A DNA stretch of 49,072 nucleotides from Acidobacteriota bacterium. GTDB lineage: Bacteria; Acidobacteriota; Terriglobia; Terriglobales; Acidobacteriaceae. Below the pieces are notes generated by a model, which saw only the letters and a list, made by a program, of their open reading frames with translations, did not search any database and was not told the origin of the DNA. The DNA is taken from positions 1-49,072 of the forward strand of contig JABBOG010000027.1 in NCBI GenBank assembly GCA_019351975.1, in the 5' to 3' direction. Below, one piece after another: positions 1 to 9,138 of the stretch. Numbering within the stretch: the stretch's first letter is position 1; the number at the start of each line of letters is the position of its first letter. The position numbers and the translations under genes were made by a program.

Positions 1-404
1 TCGGCACCGATCTGGCGGGCGGTGAGGAGGAGCTGGTCGAACTTGAGGTGATTGTTGCAGAGGGTGCAGGGAATGGGCGTGCGGCCGGCGAGGTACTCGG
101 AGACGAAGGGGCGGACGACCTCGGCCTCGAAGCGGTCCTGGGCGTTGACGAGGTAGTAGGGGATGCCGAGGTGCTCGGCGACGTGGCGGGCGTCGTAGAC
201 GTCGTCGATGGAGCAGCAGCGGCCCTGGACGGACTCGGGCATGGTCTGGCCGTCAGAGGTGCGGCGACCGGCGAGGCGACGCTGGTTCCAGAGCTGGAGG
301 GTGAGGCCGACGAGGGGGTAGCCCTGGGCGTGCAGGAGCGCGGCGACGGCGGAGGAATCGACTCCCCCTGACATGGCTACGGCGATGGTCTGTTTCTGCG
401 ACAT
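1..404 (-). CDS. mnmA: tRNA-specific 2-thiouridylase MnmA (5' part, cut by window edge)
   Basis: This is the N-terminal 134 residues of MnmA, the cytoplasmic enzyme that adds sulfur to U34 of Lys, Glu and Gln tRNAs using ATP and a persulfide relay. The visible protein begins [25 protein letters not shown] is the PP-loop ATP-pyrophosphatase motif. [21 protein letters not shown] stretch and, near the cut end, PCTLCNN, which carries the first catalytic cysteine, are both typical of the family. The start is the ATG at 402-404; an internal ATG ten codons later directly precedes SGGVDSS but would remove the first beta strand. The gene runs off the left edge, so the second catalytic cysteine and the C-terminal domain are not seen. 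It is divergent from the MFS gene, with 69 bp between the starts. Confidence 0.93.
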   Translation of the reverse strand, partial: MSQKQTIAVAMSGGVDSSAVAALLHAQGYPLVGLTLQLWNQRRLAGRRTSDGQTMPESVQGRCCSIDDVYDARHVAEHLGIPYYLVNAQDRFEAEVVRPFVSEYLAGRTPIPCTLCNNHLKFDQLLLTARQIGA

Positions 405-473
405 AGGTTCAGTAGATATGATGATAGTCTCTGGCGATATGTGCGGGAAATCCGGCGAGAGGGACAGGCAGGA

Positions 474-1718
474 ATGGCGAAGACGCAGCAACATGCGATG
501 GCAGGACGGTGGGCACTGCCGTTTCTTGGAGTTGCATGCGCGGTCGGGGTGGGATCGATCTACTATCACCAGCCGCTTCTGCTGGTGATGGGAAAGACGT
601 TTGGGCGCGGCGCGCGTTCGATGGAGCTGGTGGCGGTGGCGACGCAACTGGGATACGCTGCGGGAATTCTGTGCTTTGTGCCGCTTGGGGATGTGACGGA
701 GCGGCGCAGCTTGATGATGCGGATGTATGCCGCCGTGTCGGTCGCACTGGTACTGGTGGCGGTTGCGCACACGTTGACGTGGTTGATTGTGGCGAGTGCG
801 CTGGTGGGGCTGATGGCTTCGGTGACGCATGTGGTGGTGCCGATGGCTCCGGACCTTGTTCCGGATGAGAAACGCGGTAAGGCGATTGGGACGGTGATGA
901 CGGGGCTGCTGCTGGGGATTCTGCTGGCGAGGAGCTTTGCCGGGTGGATCGAGAAGTTGAATGGCTGGCGGACGGTGTTTGTTGTGGCTGCGGTGATGAA
1001 TCTGGCGTTTGTGCCGATCATGTATCGCGCGATGCCGAGGATGGAGCCGCGCGCTTCGCTGACGTACAGGCAGACGATGCGGTCGCTGTGGACGCTGTTT
1101 TGTACCGAGCCGCTGCTGCGCGAGGCGGGCGTGTTGGGCGCGTTGAGCTTTGGAGCGTTCAGTTGCTTCTGGACGACGCTGGCGTATCTGCTGTTTTCTC
1201 ACTACAGGATGGGGCCGGGAGTGGCGGGAACGTTTGGGATGGTGGGCGCGGCGGGTGCGCTGGTGGCGCCGTTTGCGGGATGGCTGGCGGACAAGCGAGG
1301 GACGCGGTTTGTGGTGACGGTCGCGGGGGCTGTGCTGACGGCGTCGTTTGTATGGCTCTGGTGGACGGACAAGTGGCGAGTGACGACGGCGTGGCACCTT
1401 GGGTTGCTGGTGGTGGGGGTAGTGACGCTGGATCTGGGACAACAGATGATGCAGGTGGGGAACCAGACGCGCATCTTCGGGCTGGGATCGCAGGTGAGGA
1501 GCAGGCTGAATACGATCTATATGGTGATGTACTTTATGGGCGGGGCGCTGGGTTCGGCGCTATCGGGATGGGCGTGGTCGCGGTGGGGATGGAACGGAGT
1601 GTGTCTGGTTGCGTTAGCGTTGATCGGTGCGGCGGCGCTGTGGCACCTGATGGGATACAGCCGAACGCACGAGGAGGTTCGGGTGCATGTGCCAGCGGAG
1701 GAACGGGAGCCTGCGTAG
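474..1718 (+). CDS. MFS transporter, NepI/YgaY-like
   Basis: A 414-residue inner-membrane protein of the major facilitator superfamily with about 12 hydrophobic segments. The first segment contains the YYHQPLL motif that resembles the YYNQPLL signature of the NepI/YgaY branch (sugar, nucleoside and drug exporters). The loop between segments 2 and 3 reads [11 protein letters not shown], a form of the MFS motif A, and the equivalent in the second half is [10 protein letters not shown]. The start is set at the ATG at 474 because a purine-rich AGGCAGG lies just upstream; an in-frame GTG at 441 would add 11 charged residues with no ribosome site. The substrate cannot be told from the sequence; efflux is the usual role in this branch. 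Confidence 0.85.
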   Translation: MAKTQQHAMAGRWALPFLGVACAVGVGSIYYHQPLLLVMGKTFGRGARSMELVAVATQLGYAAGILCFVPLGDVTERRSLMMRMYAAVSVALVLVAVAHTLTWLIVASALVGLMASVTHVVVPMAPDLVPDEKRGKAIGTVMTGLLLGILLARSFAGWIEKLNGWRTVFVVAAVMNLAFVPIMYRAMPRMEPRASLTYRQTMRSLWTLFCTEPLLREAGVLGALSFGAFSCFWTTLAYLLFSHYRMGPGVAGTFGMVGAAGALVAPFAGWLADKRGTRFVVTVAGAVLTASFVWLWWTDKWRVTTAWHLGLLVVGVVTLDLGQQMMQVGNQTRIFGLGSQVRSRLNTIYMVMYFMGGALGSALSGWAWSRWGWNGVCLVALALIGAAALWHLMGYSRTHEEVRVHVPAEEREPA

Positions 1719-2257
1719 ATGGCTGGGGGCAAAAAAGGAGCGCCGCTTGTGGGCGGCGCCGGGGGAGTGACACTTGGTTTCTATGAACAAGGTATCGGGA
1801 TGAGAGTTGGGACGCATCGGCCATATGGATGATTTGTGTTCCATCGATGGGGAGAGAGGGTACAGTTGGAGGCTATCCAAAGTGATTTGCACAGCCCGGG
1901 ACAGAAATGTCGTAATACGGCACAACCATTATCGAGATACGCCGTCCAATAGAGTGTAGTAAGTAAGGCAATGAGTCGGCACCAGCAGTCCCCACGGTGG
2001 CCCGGCATCCCCTATCCGCAACACCCTCCCCACCCCCAGTAGGCCCCCAGTAGTTCGGGGGTCTAACGCCTTTAAGCGGCTCATTTCGATGCATGTCGGA
2101 GCCTTGATGAGCGGGTTTGGTGGAGTTGCCGTGTTTGCGATTCCGTTGAACGCTCTGATATGTGATATATCTAACTCACGTTTCTGTAACCAAAATTTCA
2201 CATGCATCTTGCGGCACTCGTGTATCGAGCCGCTGGCTGATCTTTTTCGGAGGTTTG
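1719..2257. other. 539-bp intergenic region with inverted and direct repeats
   Basis: I see no convincing gene here. The region holds a GC-rich hairpin near 1740-1759, a C-rich patch near 2020-2061 in which cccccagtag occurs twice (2033-2042 and 2044-2053), and a short hairpin with ccccc and ggggg arms (2044-2048 with 2057-2061). From about 2140 the DNA becomes AT-richer, as expected of the promoter and leader of the TonB receptor gene. A possible -35 TTGAAC (2146-2151) and -10 TATATC (2166-2171) are only 14 bp apart, so I do not call a promoter. Confidence 0.5.
1731..1759 (-). terminator. Terminator-like hairpin oriented on the minus strand
   Basis: A perfect 7-bp stem (gcgccgc 1740-1746 with gcggcgc 1753-1759) encloses a 6-nt loop. 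On the plus strand it is preceded by six A residues (1731-1736), so on the minus strand the hairpin is followed by a short spacer and a U run, as in an intrinsic terminator. No minus-strand gene ends here, so it either serves an unannotated minus-strand transcript from the 1760-2257 gap or is a chance structure. It has no U run in the direction of the MFS gene. Confidence 0.4.
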
Positions 2258-5200
2258 ATGTTCGATCGCAGATATCTGTACGCAGCGGTGGCAGTGATTG
2301 GAAGCGCGAGTGTGGCGCTGGGGCAGTCAACGGCAACGTTGTCGGGAGTGGTGACGGATCCGAGTGGAGCGGCGGTGCCTCACGCGAGTGTGGTGGTTCA
2401 TTCGCTTGCTACGGGACTGGACCGCGACATTGTGACGGACGGCGCAGGGCTCTATGTGGTGCCGTCGCTGCAGCCTGGAGATTACAAGGTGGAGGCGACG
2501 GCTCCGGGTTTCAGCGCAGACGTCTTCCAGAAGGTCCGGCTGGAGGTGGACCAAAGCAGCACGCTGAATCTGCAGCTGCCAGCGGCATCGGCGGGCGAGA
2601 CAGTGCAGGTGGAGGGGGCAGCGCAGCAGATTGAGACGCAGAGCATGACGGTGGGGCAAGTGATTGGCAAGAACACGGTGCAGGAACTGCCGCTAAATGG
2701 ACGCCACTTTCTGGATCTAACGGTGCTGACGCCGGGCGGTGTAGTGGCTCCGACGGCGGGCAGCCTGACGCAGGCGAGCCGCGGCCTGGGAGCAAATTCA
2801 TTTATTACGGCTGGGAATCGGGAGGATTCGGTGGACTTCCAGATCAATGGCGTGAATTTGAATGATATGAGCCAGAACCAGATTACGTTTCAGCCGTCGA
2901 TTAGCACGACGTCTGAGTTCAAGATTGATAACCAGACTCCCAGTGCGCAGTATGGTCGAAGCTCGGGATCGATTGTGAATGTCAGCACGCGTTCGGGCAC
3001 GGATCAATTTCATGGTGAGGTGTTTGACTACTTCCGCAACGAGGCACTGGATGCAAGGAACTATTTCAATCGTAGTGTGAATGTAACGACGGGTGCTTCG
3101 CTGGGAGAGGCGGGCGTGAAAGCGCCGTTGAAGCGTAATGACTTTGGAGCGTCGGTTGGCGGACCGATCTGGAGAGGGCATACATTTTTCTTTGCGAGTT
3201 ATGAGGGGTTGAGGCAGCACCAAGGGATTTTACAAAATAGCGAGGTGCTATCGGCGGCGCAGCGTGCTGCAACGGTTGCAGCGGGCAAGCCGGCGGCGAA
3301 TGCGCTGCTGGCGCTGATTCCGGTGGCGAACAGCGGGAACAACTTTGTAGGGTTTACGCCGGGGCCGGTGCAGATCGATCAAGGAACAATGGATGTACTG
3401 CACCAGTTCAATACGAGCGATGTGCTGCATGGGTTTTATGCGTTTCAGGCGGATGCACGCATTGAGCCGGCGTTGCAGGGTGATACGGTTCCTGGATTCG
3501 GCGATCATCGAGATGCACATCGTCAGATCCTGACGGTGAACGAAACTCATATTTTTTCGTCGAGTTTTGTGAATGAGGCGAGGCTTGGGTTCAATCGGAT
3601 TTCAATTTCGTTTGTGCCGAATACGCAGTTGGATCCGGCAAATTACTTCATCGGGGACGGAGTGACGACCAACCTCGGCTTACCGCAGACTACGTTTTCG
3701 GATCTGGGATTGACGATTGGAGGGCCTGCGGGATTTCCGCAAGGGCGGGTGGATACGCTTGGGTTGATCTCCGATACGGCTACGTTGTTGCGTGGGAGAC
3801 ACACGATCAAGTTCGGCGGAGAGTTCCGCCGGTTCCTGGAGGCAAGCTTCTCCCAGGATACGGGATCGCTGACGTATGCGAGCACGCCGCTGGACTTTGA
3901 ACAGGATCTGGCCACGGGATTCTCAATCACGCCGGGGACGATCGACAGCCGCGTATACATCAATGCGGCGGCTGGATTCGTGCAGGACGACTACAAGGTC
4001 ACGCCGAAGCTCACACTGGATCTTGGCTTTCGTTTTGAGTGGAATGGAACGCCCGTAGAAGGAGAGAACCGGTTTGTGTTGTTCAATCCCGCAGGCCCTT
4101 CGCTGACACGCGTGGGGACGAATGGCGTGGGCAGCCCATATCCGCAGCAGTATAACTATGAGCCGCGCGTGGGGCTAGCGTATGACTTGTTTGGAACCGG
4201 GTTGACGGTGCTGCGCGGAGGCTATGCGTATATGGCTGACCAGCCGGTGGAGGATGTTGTGGCAGGGTTGACGACGAATCCTCCGTTCACGAACAAGGTG
4301 CTGTATTCATCAGCGACAAAGCCGATTCCGGTTGGATCGCTGTACGCATCGGCGGCGGCGGCGGGACTGTCGGTGTCGAGCGTCAATCCGAACTTCAAGA
4401 ATGCATATACGGAGGACTACAACGTCAATCTGCAGCAGGCGCTTGGATGGGGCCTGGTTGGATCGATCGGGTACTACGGATCAGAGGGACATCATCTGAG
4501 GATTGCTACCAACCAGAATCAGCCATTCGGAGCGACGCCGAGACCGTATCTGACGCTCGCAGCGAACAGCCCGATTGATCCGGGCAAATCCATCAACTCG
4601 AATATCAACGAGGCGAACAGTATTGGGTATTCGAACTACAACGCGCTGTGGGTGGTGCTGAGCAAGACGGCGAGCCACGGTCTGGAGTTCAGTATGAACT
4701 ACGACTGGTCGAAGTCGATGGATACGAACTCACTCGGATCGCAGGGTGGCTTCAATCTACAGGACAGCAACAATCCGCGGGGGAACTACGGTTTGTCCGA
4801 CTTCGACGTGCGGGATCACTATGCTGGAACGGCGATTTACAATCTGCCGTTCAAGGGCAACCGGCTGATCTCTGGATATCAACTGTCTACGATTGTGCAG
4901 TATCAGACTGGGAATCCGATCAATATCATTGAGGCGAATTCGACGTATACGGGAATCGCTGGTGTGGTGAGGCCGAACCTGGTTGGGCAGATTCATACGG
5001 CGAAGGTGCAGGCAGCAAACAATACGGATGTGACGTTCATTCCGGCGACGGAAGCCTGCCTGACGGCAACAATTACTCCTGGTTGCTCGTTTCAATACTC
5101 TGCGACGATCGGCGATATTCAGCGTAACGCTGTGACCGGTCCGGGATTTGCCGATATCGATCTATCGGGAGAAAAAGATACGAAGCTGTTCCGGAGTCTA

Positions 5201-5371
5201 TTTTTCAAGTTGCGCGTGGATGCGTTCGATATTTTGAACCATCCGAACTTCGGACAGCCTTCGGGGAATATTCAGTCGTCGCTGTTTGGTTTGATCACGT
5301 CGACGCGTTTTGCTACCAGCGATGGTGGGTCTTCGCGTCAGTTGCAGATCAGCGGCAAGTTTGAGTTCTAG
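2258..5371 (+). CDS. TonB-dependent receptor with carboxypeptidase-regulatory-like domain (Oar type)
   Basis: A 1037-residue outer-membrane protein. It has a signal peptide (about residues 1-22, ending SVALGQ), then a carboxypeptidase-regulatory-like beta-sandwich (about 23-110, beginning TATLSGVVTDPSGAAVPHA), a plug-like region with the family motif QELPLNGRHFLDL, and a long beta barrel ending in aromatic FEF, as expected of an outer-membrane C terminus. Such Oar-like receptors are abundant in Acidobacteriota; substrates are mostly unknown. The start is the ATG at 2258 because GGAGG lies about 6 nt before it; a longer frame back to 2162 has no ribosome site and would bury the signal peptide. 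It is followed by a GntR regulator and a gamma-glutamyltransferase in the same direction, so a peptide or gamma-glutamyl ligand is a reasonable but unproven guess. Confidence 0.9.
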   Translation: MFDRRYLYAAVAVIGSASVALGQSTATLSGVVTDPSGAAVPHASVVVHSLATGLDRDIVTDGAGLYVVPSLQPGDYKVEATAPGFSADVFQKVRLEVDQSSTLNLQLPAASAGETVQVEGAAQQIETQSMTVGQVIGKNTVQELPLNGRHFLDLTVLTPGGVVAPTAGSLTQASRGLGANSFITAGNREDSVDFQINGVNLNDMSQNQITFQPSISTTSEFKIDNQTPSAQYGRSSGSIVNVSTRSGTDQFHGEVFDYFRNEALDARNYFNRSVNVTTGASLGEAGVKAPLKRNDFGASVGGPIWRGHTFFFASYEGLRQHQGILQNSEVLSAAQRAATVAAGKPAANALLALIPVANSGNNFVGFTPGPVQIDQGTMDVLHQFNTSDVLHGFYAFQADARIEPALQGDTVPGFGDHRDAHRQILTVNETHIFSSSFVNEARLGFNRISISFVPNTQLDPANYFIGDGVTTNLGLPQTTFSDLGLTIGGPAGFPQGRVDTLGLISDTATLLRGRHTIKFGGEFRRFLEASFSQDTGSLTYASTPLDFEQDLATGFSITPGTIDSRVYINAAAGFVQDDYKVTPKLTLDLGFRFEWNGTPVEGENRFVLFNPAGPSLTRVGTNGVGSPYPQQYNYEPRVGLAYDLFGTGLTVLRGGYAYMADQPVEDVVAGLTTNPPFTNKVLYSSATKPIPVGSLYASAAAAGLSVSSVNPNFKNAYTEDYNVNLQQALGWGLVGSIGYYGSEGHHLRIATNQNQPFGATPRPYLTLAANSPIDPGKSINSNINEANSIGYSNYNALWVVLSKTASHGLEFSMNYDWSKSMDTNSLGSQGGFNLQDSNNPRGNYGLSDFDVRDHYAGTAIYNLPFKGNRLISGYQLSTIVQYQTGNPINIIEANSTYTGIAGVVRPNLVGQIHTAKVQAANNTDVTFIPATEACLTATITPGCSFQYSATIGDIQRNAVTGPGFADIDLSGEKDTKLFRSLFFKLRVDAFDILNHPNFGQPSGNIQSSLFGLITSTRFATSDGGSSRQLQISGKFEF

Positions 5372-5385
5372 GAGCGTTTGGGCAT

Positions 5386-5423
5386 GGTTCGCGTCTCGCT
5401 GGATGGTCATGGAGACGCGAACC
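5386..5423. repeat. Perfect 12-bp inverted repeat between TonB receptor and gntR
   Basis: ggttcgcgtctc (5386-5397) is matched exactly by its reverse complement gagacgcgaacc (5412-5423) around a 14-nt loop. The RNA would form a strong stem, but no U run follows on either strand. It may be an imperfect terminator or attenuator for the receptor transcript, or, read as DNA, an operator for the adjacent GntR regulator. The sequence alone does not decide. Confidence 0.6.
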
Positions 5424-5479
5424 GTAACCCGCAAGCGTTGAGGGATGATTGGGTGAGTTCTGTCATGTAGAATTCGCGG

Positions 5480-6235
5480 GTGCAACCAACGATGATGCAG
5501 CGACTTCCGAAGACACCGAATCTTACTGAACTTGCCTATAGAAGCGTGAAGCAACAACTGCTGATGGGAACGCTGGCGGAGGGGACGAAGTTAACGGAGG
5601 AGTACCTGGCGGCGAAGTTGGGTATCAGCAAGTCTCCTGTACGGGAGGCGTTGATGCGATTAGAGAGCGAGGGGTTGATCCGGATTGAGGCGCGACGGGG
5701 CGCTTATTGCCGACGGTTTTCAGCGAAGGAGGTTGCGGATCTGTTCGCTGTGCGTGAGTTGCTGGAGGTGCATGCGTTGGGGATGGTGGAGATTACGCAG
5801 CCGCTGCTGGATGAGATGGCCGCGAGCATTGAACGCACGCGGAGGCATTTGGAGTGTGGCGACCGGGCAGCGCATATCGAGGAGGATATCGCGTTTCATC
5901 GGTTGATTGCAGAGGCGACGAAGAATCTGGAGTTTGCACGCGTGCTGGAAAACGTGCAGCAGAAGAGCCTGTTGTGCCGGATGGCGACGTTCGATCTGTC
6001 TGCGTTGAGTACGCCTGCGAGTCACGAGCACATCTACGTGGCACTCAAGGAGGGGAACCGGAAGCGTGCGCAGAAGATGATGCGAGAACATATTGTGTAT
6101 GTCCGGGATGCATTGTTGCGGTCGATGCAGCGTACGGTGGAAGGTTCTGCGTTGAGTGTCGAGGCGAACGGCGCGACAAGACCAGGGGAGCAGGATGCCC
6201 TTGGGCATGGGACTGAATATTTGAGAGTTCGTTAG
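5480..6235 (+). CDS. GntR-family transcriptional regulator, FCD subfamily
   Basis: A 251-residue cytoplasmic DNA-binding protein. Residues about 15-80 form the GntR winged helix (LAYRSVKQQLLMGTLAEG, then the recognition helix region LGISKSPVREALMRLESEGL). The rest is the all-helical FCD effector domain, with FAVRELLEVHAL at the start of the domain and the histidine-bearing IAFHRLIAEATKN and SHEHIYVALKEGN segments that usually bind a metal and a carboxylate ligand. The GTG at 5480 gives the longest frame; ATG codons at 5492 and 5495 are alternatives, and none has a good ribosome site. It lies 6 bp upstream of the gamma-glutamyltransferase gene, so the two are almost certainly co-transcribed, and it probably controls that enzyme and the receptor in response to an organic acid or amino acid. 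Confidence 0.88.
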   Translation: MQPTMMQRLPKTPNLTELAYRSVKQQLLMGTLAEGTKLTEEYLAAKLGISKSPVREALMRLESEGLIRIEARRGAYCRRFSAKEVADLFAVRELLEVHALGMVEITQPLLDEMAASIERTRRHLECGDRAAHIEEDIAFHRLIAEATKNLEFARVLENVQQKSLLCRMATFDLSALSTPASHEHIYVALKEGNRKRAQKMMREHIVYVRDALLRSMQRTVEGSALSVEANGATRPGEQDALGHGTEYLRVR

Positions 6236-6241
6236 GAGATC

Positions 6242-8098
6242 ATGATGCTTCGTCGTACCTTTTTGGCAACACTTCCGATGGCGGCCGCTGGGACGTCTAC
6301 GCTGCTGCAACAAAAGGCCGCAACGGTTGGGGGCGAGGCAGCCAAGGCTGCAGGAGCGGACGCGGCGCTGCCGAAGTATCAGGCGAAGGGCGCGGAGTGG
6401 TTCAAGCGGCCGGACGTCCATGCAGGAGACCGACCGGCGGGAGCGAGCTTTGCGTCTCGGTCGGCGGCGCTGGGATGCTCGGGTGCGGCGGGGACGGCGC
6501 ATCCGCTGGCGACGCAGACGGCGATTGACATGCTAAAGCGTGGCGGGTCCGCGGTAGATGCGGCGATTGCTGCGAATGCGATGCTGGGGTTTGTGGAGCC
6601 GACAAGCTCGGGACTGGGTGGAGACTGTTACGCGCTGCTGTGGGACCCGAAGGCGGGGCAGGTGATGGGGATGGCGAGCTCGGGGAAGTCACCGAAGGGA
6701 CTGTCGTTGGCGACGGCGCGTTCGAGGGCGAAGAATGGTGTGCTGCCGCATCTTGGAGCCGTTACGGTGTCGACGCCGGGAGCGCTGGATGGATGGTGGA
6801 CGCTGCATCAGCGGTACGGGAAGCTGAAGTGGGCGGAGCTGTTTGAGCCGGCAATTCATTACTGCGAGGTGGGATCGCCGGTGCCGCAGATTATTGGATA
6901 TTACATTCAGCGGAACATGGCAATCTTTCTGAAACCTGGGTCAGGGGTGGAGGAGACGGCGAATGCGGTGCATACGTATCAGCCGAATGGCAGTGGGCCG
7001 TTTGAGTACGATGTGCGGCGGAATCCTGATCTGGCGCGGACGTACAGGATGATTGCTGAGGGCGGACGCGATGCGTTTTACGATGGGCCGATTGCGCAGA
7101 CGATCGATGCGTACTTCAAGAGGATTGGAGGATGGTTGTCGGCGGAAGACCTGCGTGAGCATCATGCAGAGTGGCCGAAGCCGCTGGTGACGAACTACCG
7201 CGGCGTGGATGTGTACGGTATGGGTGCGAATACGCAGGGGCTGGCGACGCTGCAGATGCTGAATATGATCGAGCAGTTCGATATGCGCGGAATGGGATTT
7301 CAGTCGGTGGATTCGCTGCAGGTGCAGATAGAGGCGAAGCGGCTGGCGTATGAGGACAGGGCGCGGTACTATGCGGATCCGCACTTTGCGCAGATTCCGG
7401 TGGAGTGGTTGAACTCGAAGGAGTATGCGAAGGAGAGGGCGAAGCTGATCCGGACCGACAGGATCCTGGAGCCGGTGCATCCGGGGCAGGCACCGAGCCA
7501 TGGGGACACGACGTACTTCAGCACGGCGGACGAGGATGGGATGATGGTGTCGATGATCCAGTCGAATTTCCGTGGGATGGGATCGGGGCTTGTGGCGGAT
7601 GGATTGGGATTCATGTTTCAAGATCGCGGCGAGCTGTTTTCGCTACAGGATGGACATCCGAATATCTATGCGCCAGGCAAGCGGCCGTTCCAGACGATCA
7701 TTCCGGGGTTTGCGATGCGGGATGGGGTGCCGTGGCTGGCGTTTGGGGTGATGGGTGGAGACATGCAGCCGCAGGGACAGACGCAGATTGTAGTGAATCG
7801 CGTGGACTATGGGCTGGACGTGCAGGCGGCGGGGGACAGCCCGCGTTGGCACCACGAGGGATCGTCGCAGAGCATGGGTGAGGATCCGGCAGGGTTGGGG
7901 CCGAGGGGAATACTGCGGCTGGAGGCAGGTGTGCCTGTGGAGACGCGCGAGGCGCTGATTAAGTTGGGATGGCCGATGGGAGCGAGCGACGGCGGGTTTG
8001 GGCGGTACGAGTGTGTGGAGAATCGCAAGCAGGGAGCCGACCGCGTGTATGCGGCGGCGAGCGAGATGAGGGCTGATGGCGTCGCGCTGGCGTACTGA
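6242..8098 (+). CDS. ggt: Tat-exported gamma-glutamyltransferase
   Basis: A 618-residue Ntn-hydrolase that cleaves gamma-glutamyl bonds of glutathione and related compounds, probably in the periplasm. The N terminus MMLRRTFLATLPMAAAG looks like a twin-arginine signal. The family signatures follow: TQTAIDMLKRGGSAVDAA, VEPTSSGLGGD, and the autoprocessing site GDTTYFSTADEDG, in which Thr423 corresponds to the catalytic N-terminal threonine of the small subunit in the TTHYSVVD motif of E. coli Ggt. The oxyanion region GMGSGLVADGLGFMFQDRG is present. AGGAG lies just before the start, overlapping the end of gntR. The 6-bp gap and shared direction link it to the GntR regulator and the upstream TonB receptor. 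The motif departs from the strict TTHxS form (Tyr for His), so acylases or cephalosporin-acylase-like activity are possible. Confidence 0.92.
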   Translation: MMLRRTFLATLPMAAAGTSTLLQQKAATVGGEAAKAAGADAALPKYQAKGAEWFKRPDVHAGDRPAGASFASRSAALGCSGAAGTAHPLATQTAIDMLKRGGSAVDAAIAANAMLGFVEPTSSGLGGDCYALLWDPKAGQVMGMASSGKSPKGLSLATARSRAKNGVLPHLGAVTVSTPGALDGWWTLHQRYGKLKWAELFEPAIHYCEVGSPVPQIIGYYIQRNMAIFLKPGSGVEETANAVHTYQPNGSGPFEYDVRRNPDLARTYRMIAEGGRDAFYDGPIAQTIDAYFKRIGGWLSAEDLREHHAEWPKPLVTNYRGVDVYGMGANTQGLATLQMLNMIEQFDMRGMGFQSVDSLQVQIEAKRLAYEDRARYYADPHFAQIPVEWLNSKEYAKERAKLIRTDRILEPVHPGQAPSHGDTTYFSTADEDGMMVSMIQSNFRGMGSGLVADGLGFMFQDRGELFSLQDGHPNIYAPGKRPFQTIIPGFAMRDGVPWLAFGVMGGDMQPQGQTQIVVNRVDYGLDVQAAGDSPRWHHEGSSQSMGEDPAGLGPRGILRLEAGVPVETREALIKLGWPMGASDGGFGRYECVENRKQGADRVYAAASEMRADGVALAY

Positions 8099-8110
8099 TT
8101 GAACGCAAGG

Positions 8111-8812
8111 CTACATGCGGATGTAACCGTAATGGCCTTTGTTTTCAAGGACGGCGATGGCGGATACCATCGACGGAACGATGATGACGCCGGGAAGCAG
8201 GTTGGTCTGTAAGTCCTGAAACACATCTTCTTGCTTGAGCTTTAGCTTTTTCGAGATGAAGATGGACTGCCCGTGCAACGCCATGTGGCACGCGAGGAGC
8301 TGAAGGCCACGGGCTTGAAGGGCCTGAATGCTGGCATCTTCCTCAGCGAAAGCGTCGTTGTTCGGGTCATTCGAGGTGTACTTGGGTGGGTTGCCGAAGG
8401 AGCTGGTGTAGAAGATATTGCGCGTGAGCGGTTTGGCTGTCTTGGGATCGTTGACCTTCATCAGTTCGCCAATGCGGTATTTGTCCCAAAGGGAGTCGTT
8501 GTAATTTAAGACTGTGGCGAAGCCGCGGATTGCGGCGATGATTTTGATCTTCCCGGCGGGAATGTTGAAACCGAATTGCAGGCCGTTGAAGGAGTTGACC
8601 ATGTGGTCGAAGGCGTTGCCGTCGTCGACGGTGGTGATGTCATAGAGTTGTTTGGCGTCGTAGTGCTGTTTGAGTAGCTGGTCGAACGAAGACATCTGCC
8701 AGTCGGAGGGCTTGTAGAGGAGTCCGGATTCGGCGGAGACGGAAGGTGTGGCGAGCGCGGCAAAGCCTGCGGCTGCGCTTCCGACGAATGACCTGCGACT
8801 GATCGACTTCAT
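8111..8812 (-). CDS. Tat-exported DsrE/DsrF-like protein
   Basis: A 233-residue protein with an N-terminal MKSISRRSFVGSAAAGFAAL, a clear twin-arginine signal, so it should act outside the cytoplasm. The mature part ends with a DsrE-like half: KIIAAIRGFATVLNY, then QARGLQLLACHMALHG with Cys175 at the place where many DsrE-type proteins carry a sulfur-relay cysteine, then NLLPGVIIVPSMVSAIAVLENKGHYGYI, which matches the end of the DsrE fold. Family members move sulfur or bind small ligands, and the role of the exported forms is not known. AGGAG lies 5 nt before the ATG. It converges on ggt with a 12-bp gap and is divergent from the next TonB receptor. Confidence 0.7.
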   Translation of the reverse strand: MKSISRRSFVGSAAAGFAALATPSVSAESGLLYKPSDWQMSSFDQLLKQHYDAKQLYDITTVDDGNAFDHMVNSFNGLQFGFNIPAGKIKIIAAIRGFATVLNYNDSLWDKYRIGELMKVNDPKTAKPLTRNIFYTSSFGNPPKYTSNDPNNDAFAEEDASIQALQARGLQLLACHMALHGQSIFISKKLKLKQEDVFQDLQTNLLPGVIIVPSMVSAIAVLENKGHYGYIRM

Positions 8813-9138
8813 GGAATCTCCTGATGTGGTGTTTCTGGAAGAGCTGTGCGGCTGTTGCGTTTACGTCTATCCGCCGGTTCAAGGCCCTGCAAAATTATAA
8901 CGGGGGAAGTGCAGGTTCTATCTGGCGGGGTGCGGAGGATGCTCCTGAAGTTGGTGTGGGGCGATTTGTTTGCGATGCCATCCGATTATTGGATCTGTAA
9001 CATTTTCGTAACGTTCTCTTCATGGTCCTTGCCTAACGTCTGAAGTGATCAAAGCGTAACGAAGCATACCTGCTGAGCACTGTTCTCACGGGATGCGCGC
9101 GCAATGACGACGTTGGAATTCGGAGGAAATAAGCCAGA
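8813..9138. other. 326-bp divergent intergenic region
   Basis: This gap separates the start of the dsrE-like gene (minus) from that of a TonB receptor (plus), so it should hold both promoters. It is AT-richer between 8980 and 9070. An element tctgtaac at 8994-9001 also occurs at 2183-2190 upstream of the first TonB receptor. I see no coding region or structured RNA, and no -35/-10 pair good enough to call. Confidence 0.4.

Noticed and set aside
2146-2171. TTGAAC and TATATC as a promoter for the first TonB receptor.
   Set aside because: The spacing is only 14 bp, well short of 16-18, so the match is weak.
2183-9001. tctgtaac shared upstream of two TonB receptor genes (2183-2190 and 8994-9001).
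   Set aside because: Eight bases at different distances from the starts (68 and 138 bp) can recur by chance, and the third receptor gene lacks it.
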